Assembly (NCBI GenBank): GCA_009787035.1
Contig: WRGV01000134.1
Location: 1 to 5,542, forward strand
Length of the DNA stretch: 5,542 nucleotides
Direction: 5' to 3'
Source: Propionibacteriaceae bacterium
GTDB taxonomy: Bacteria; Actinomycetota; Actinomycetes; Propionibacteriales; Propionibacteriaceae
Every line of letters begins with the position of its first letter. The first letter of the stretch is position 1. Made by a program: the position numbers and the translations under genes. Below the pieces are notes generated by a model, which saw nothing but the letters and a program-made list of their open reading frames with translations, was not told the DNA's origin and did not search any database. Positions 5,179 through 5,542 of the stretch are shown piece after piece.

Positions 5179-5542
5179 GTGTGCACATCTCGTCGTCTGG
5201 CGTGTTGGTGGTCGGGTTGAGTCCGGACGAGGTCGTCGTCTTGCGCACCATGATCGACATGGTGTGCCGCGTCTGCAACGACCCGGCGTTCGGGGAGCCC
5301 GTGCACGCCCCGTCCGATGACGCGTCGCCCGAGGACCTGCTTGCGCAGCTGGAGCGCGCGTGGACGGACGTGCCGGACAGCGAGGCCACGCCGCGCGATG
5401 CGGCCGCCCGCCGGCTGTTCCCCGACGCCTGCCCCACCGATCAGGCGGTCTCGCACGACTTCCGGCGGCTGACGCTGGCCGATCAGCGGCTGGCCAAGAT
5501 CATGGCCGCCGACGTGGTGCTCGCCGGGCTGGACCGGGCGGA
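5175..5542 (+). CDS. DUF2017 family protein, N-terminal part (runs off right edge)
   Basis: An open frame of 122 codons to the window end, without an early ATG. The start is taken as GTG 5175, whose bases overlap the clpS TGA (GTGA), with GGAG at 5160-5163, 11 bases away; GTG 5181 is an alternative. Near the start [21 protein letters not shown] (10-30) looks like a strand leading into a helix, followed by an acidic variable region. The segment [22 protein letters not shown] (79-100) is the hallmark of the DUF2017 family, which sits directly after clpS in many actinobacteria (for example beside clpS Rv1331 in M. tuberculosis). Its function is not established to my knowledge. The overlap suggests coupled translation and perhaps a role with ClpS or the Clp protease. 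Family members are typically 170-200 residues, so a third or more is missing. Confidence 0.85.
   Translation, partial: MSVHISSSGVLVVGLSPDEVVVLRTMIDMVCRVCNDPAFGEPVHAPSDDASPEDLLAQLERAWTDVPDSEATPRDAAARRLFPDACPTDQAVSHDFRRLTLADQRLAKIMAADVVLAGLDRA

Noticed and set aside
1..5542. tRNA, rRNA, riboswitch, CRISPR array, insertion sequence or attachment site
   Set aside because: No matching structure, repeat array, transposase or terminal inverted repeats were seen; gaps between genes are all under 140 bp.

Overview
The window is GC-rich, densely coding DNA of actinobacterial character. The organism is inferred from the clpS gene followed immediately by a DUF2017-family gene (a typical actinobacterial pairing), from start codons with a -10-like box at leaderless spacing, and from strong third-position GC bias. 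The sequence does not resolve genus.

Region 1 (1-2964) is an L-arabinose catabolism locus. It opens with the last 87 codons of araA (L-arabinose isomerase). A convergent LacI-family repressor gene follows on the minus strand, and divergent from that is an FGGY-family sugar kinase of the type found in araA/araD clusters in place of classical AraB, so most likely the L-ribulokinase. Isomerase plus kinase give L-arabinose -> L-ribulose -> L-ribulose-5-phosphate; the expected 4-epimerase (araD) is not in the window and may lie to the left. The 89-bp divergent intergenic region carries a lacI promoter candidate, three GTCGG blocks spaced exactly 12 bp apart, and an 11-bp perfect dyad just upstream of the kinase ribosome binding site.

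Region 2 (2965-4819) is a two-gene ABC exporter operon: an ATPase and an ABC-2 type permease that overlap by ATGA. The 137-bp leader is visibly less GC-rich than the genes. The ATPase start has no Shine-Dalgarno sequence; an extended -10 motif sits six bases upstream, and a perfect 9-bp inverted repeat brackets that -10 and runs into the start codon.

Region 3 (4820-5542) holds clpS, the N-degron adaptor of the Clp protease, also preceded by a -10-like box at leaderless spacing. A GTG-initiated DUF2017 gene overlaps the clpS stop codon and runs off the right edge.

I found no mobile elements, RNA genes, CRISPR arrays or clearly new multi-gene system. The points most worth a second look are regulatory: the inverted repeat over the ABC start and the repeat architecture between lacI and the kinase.
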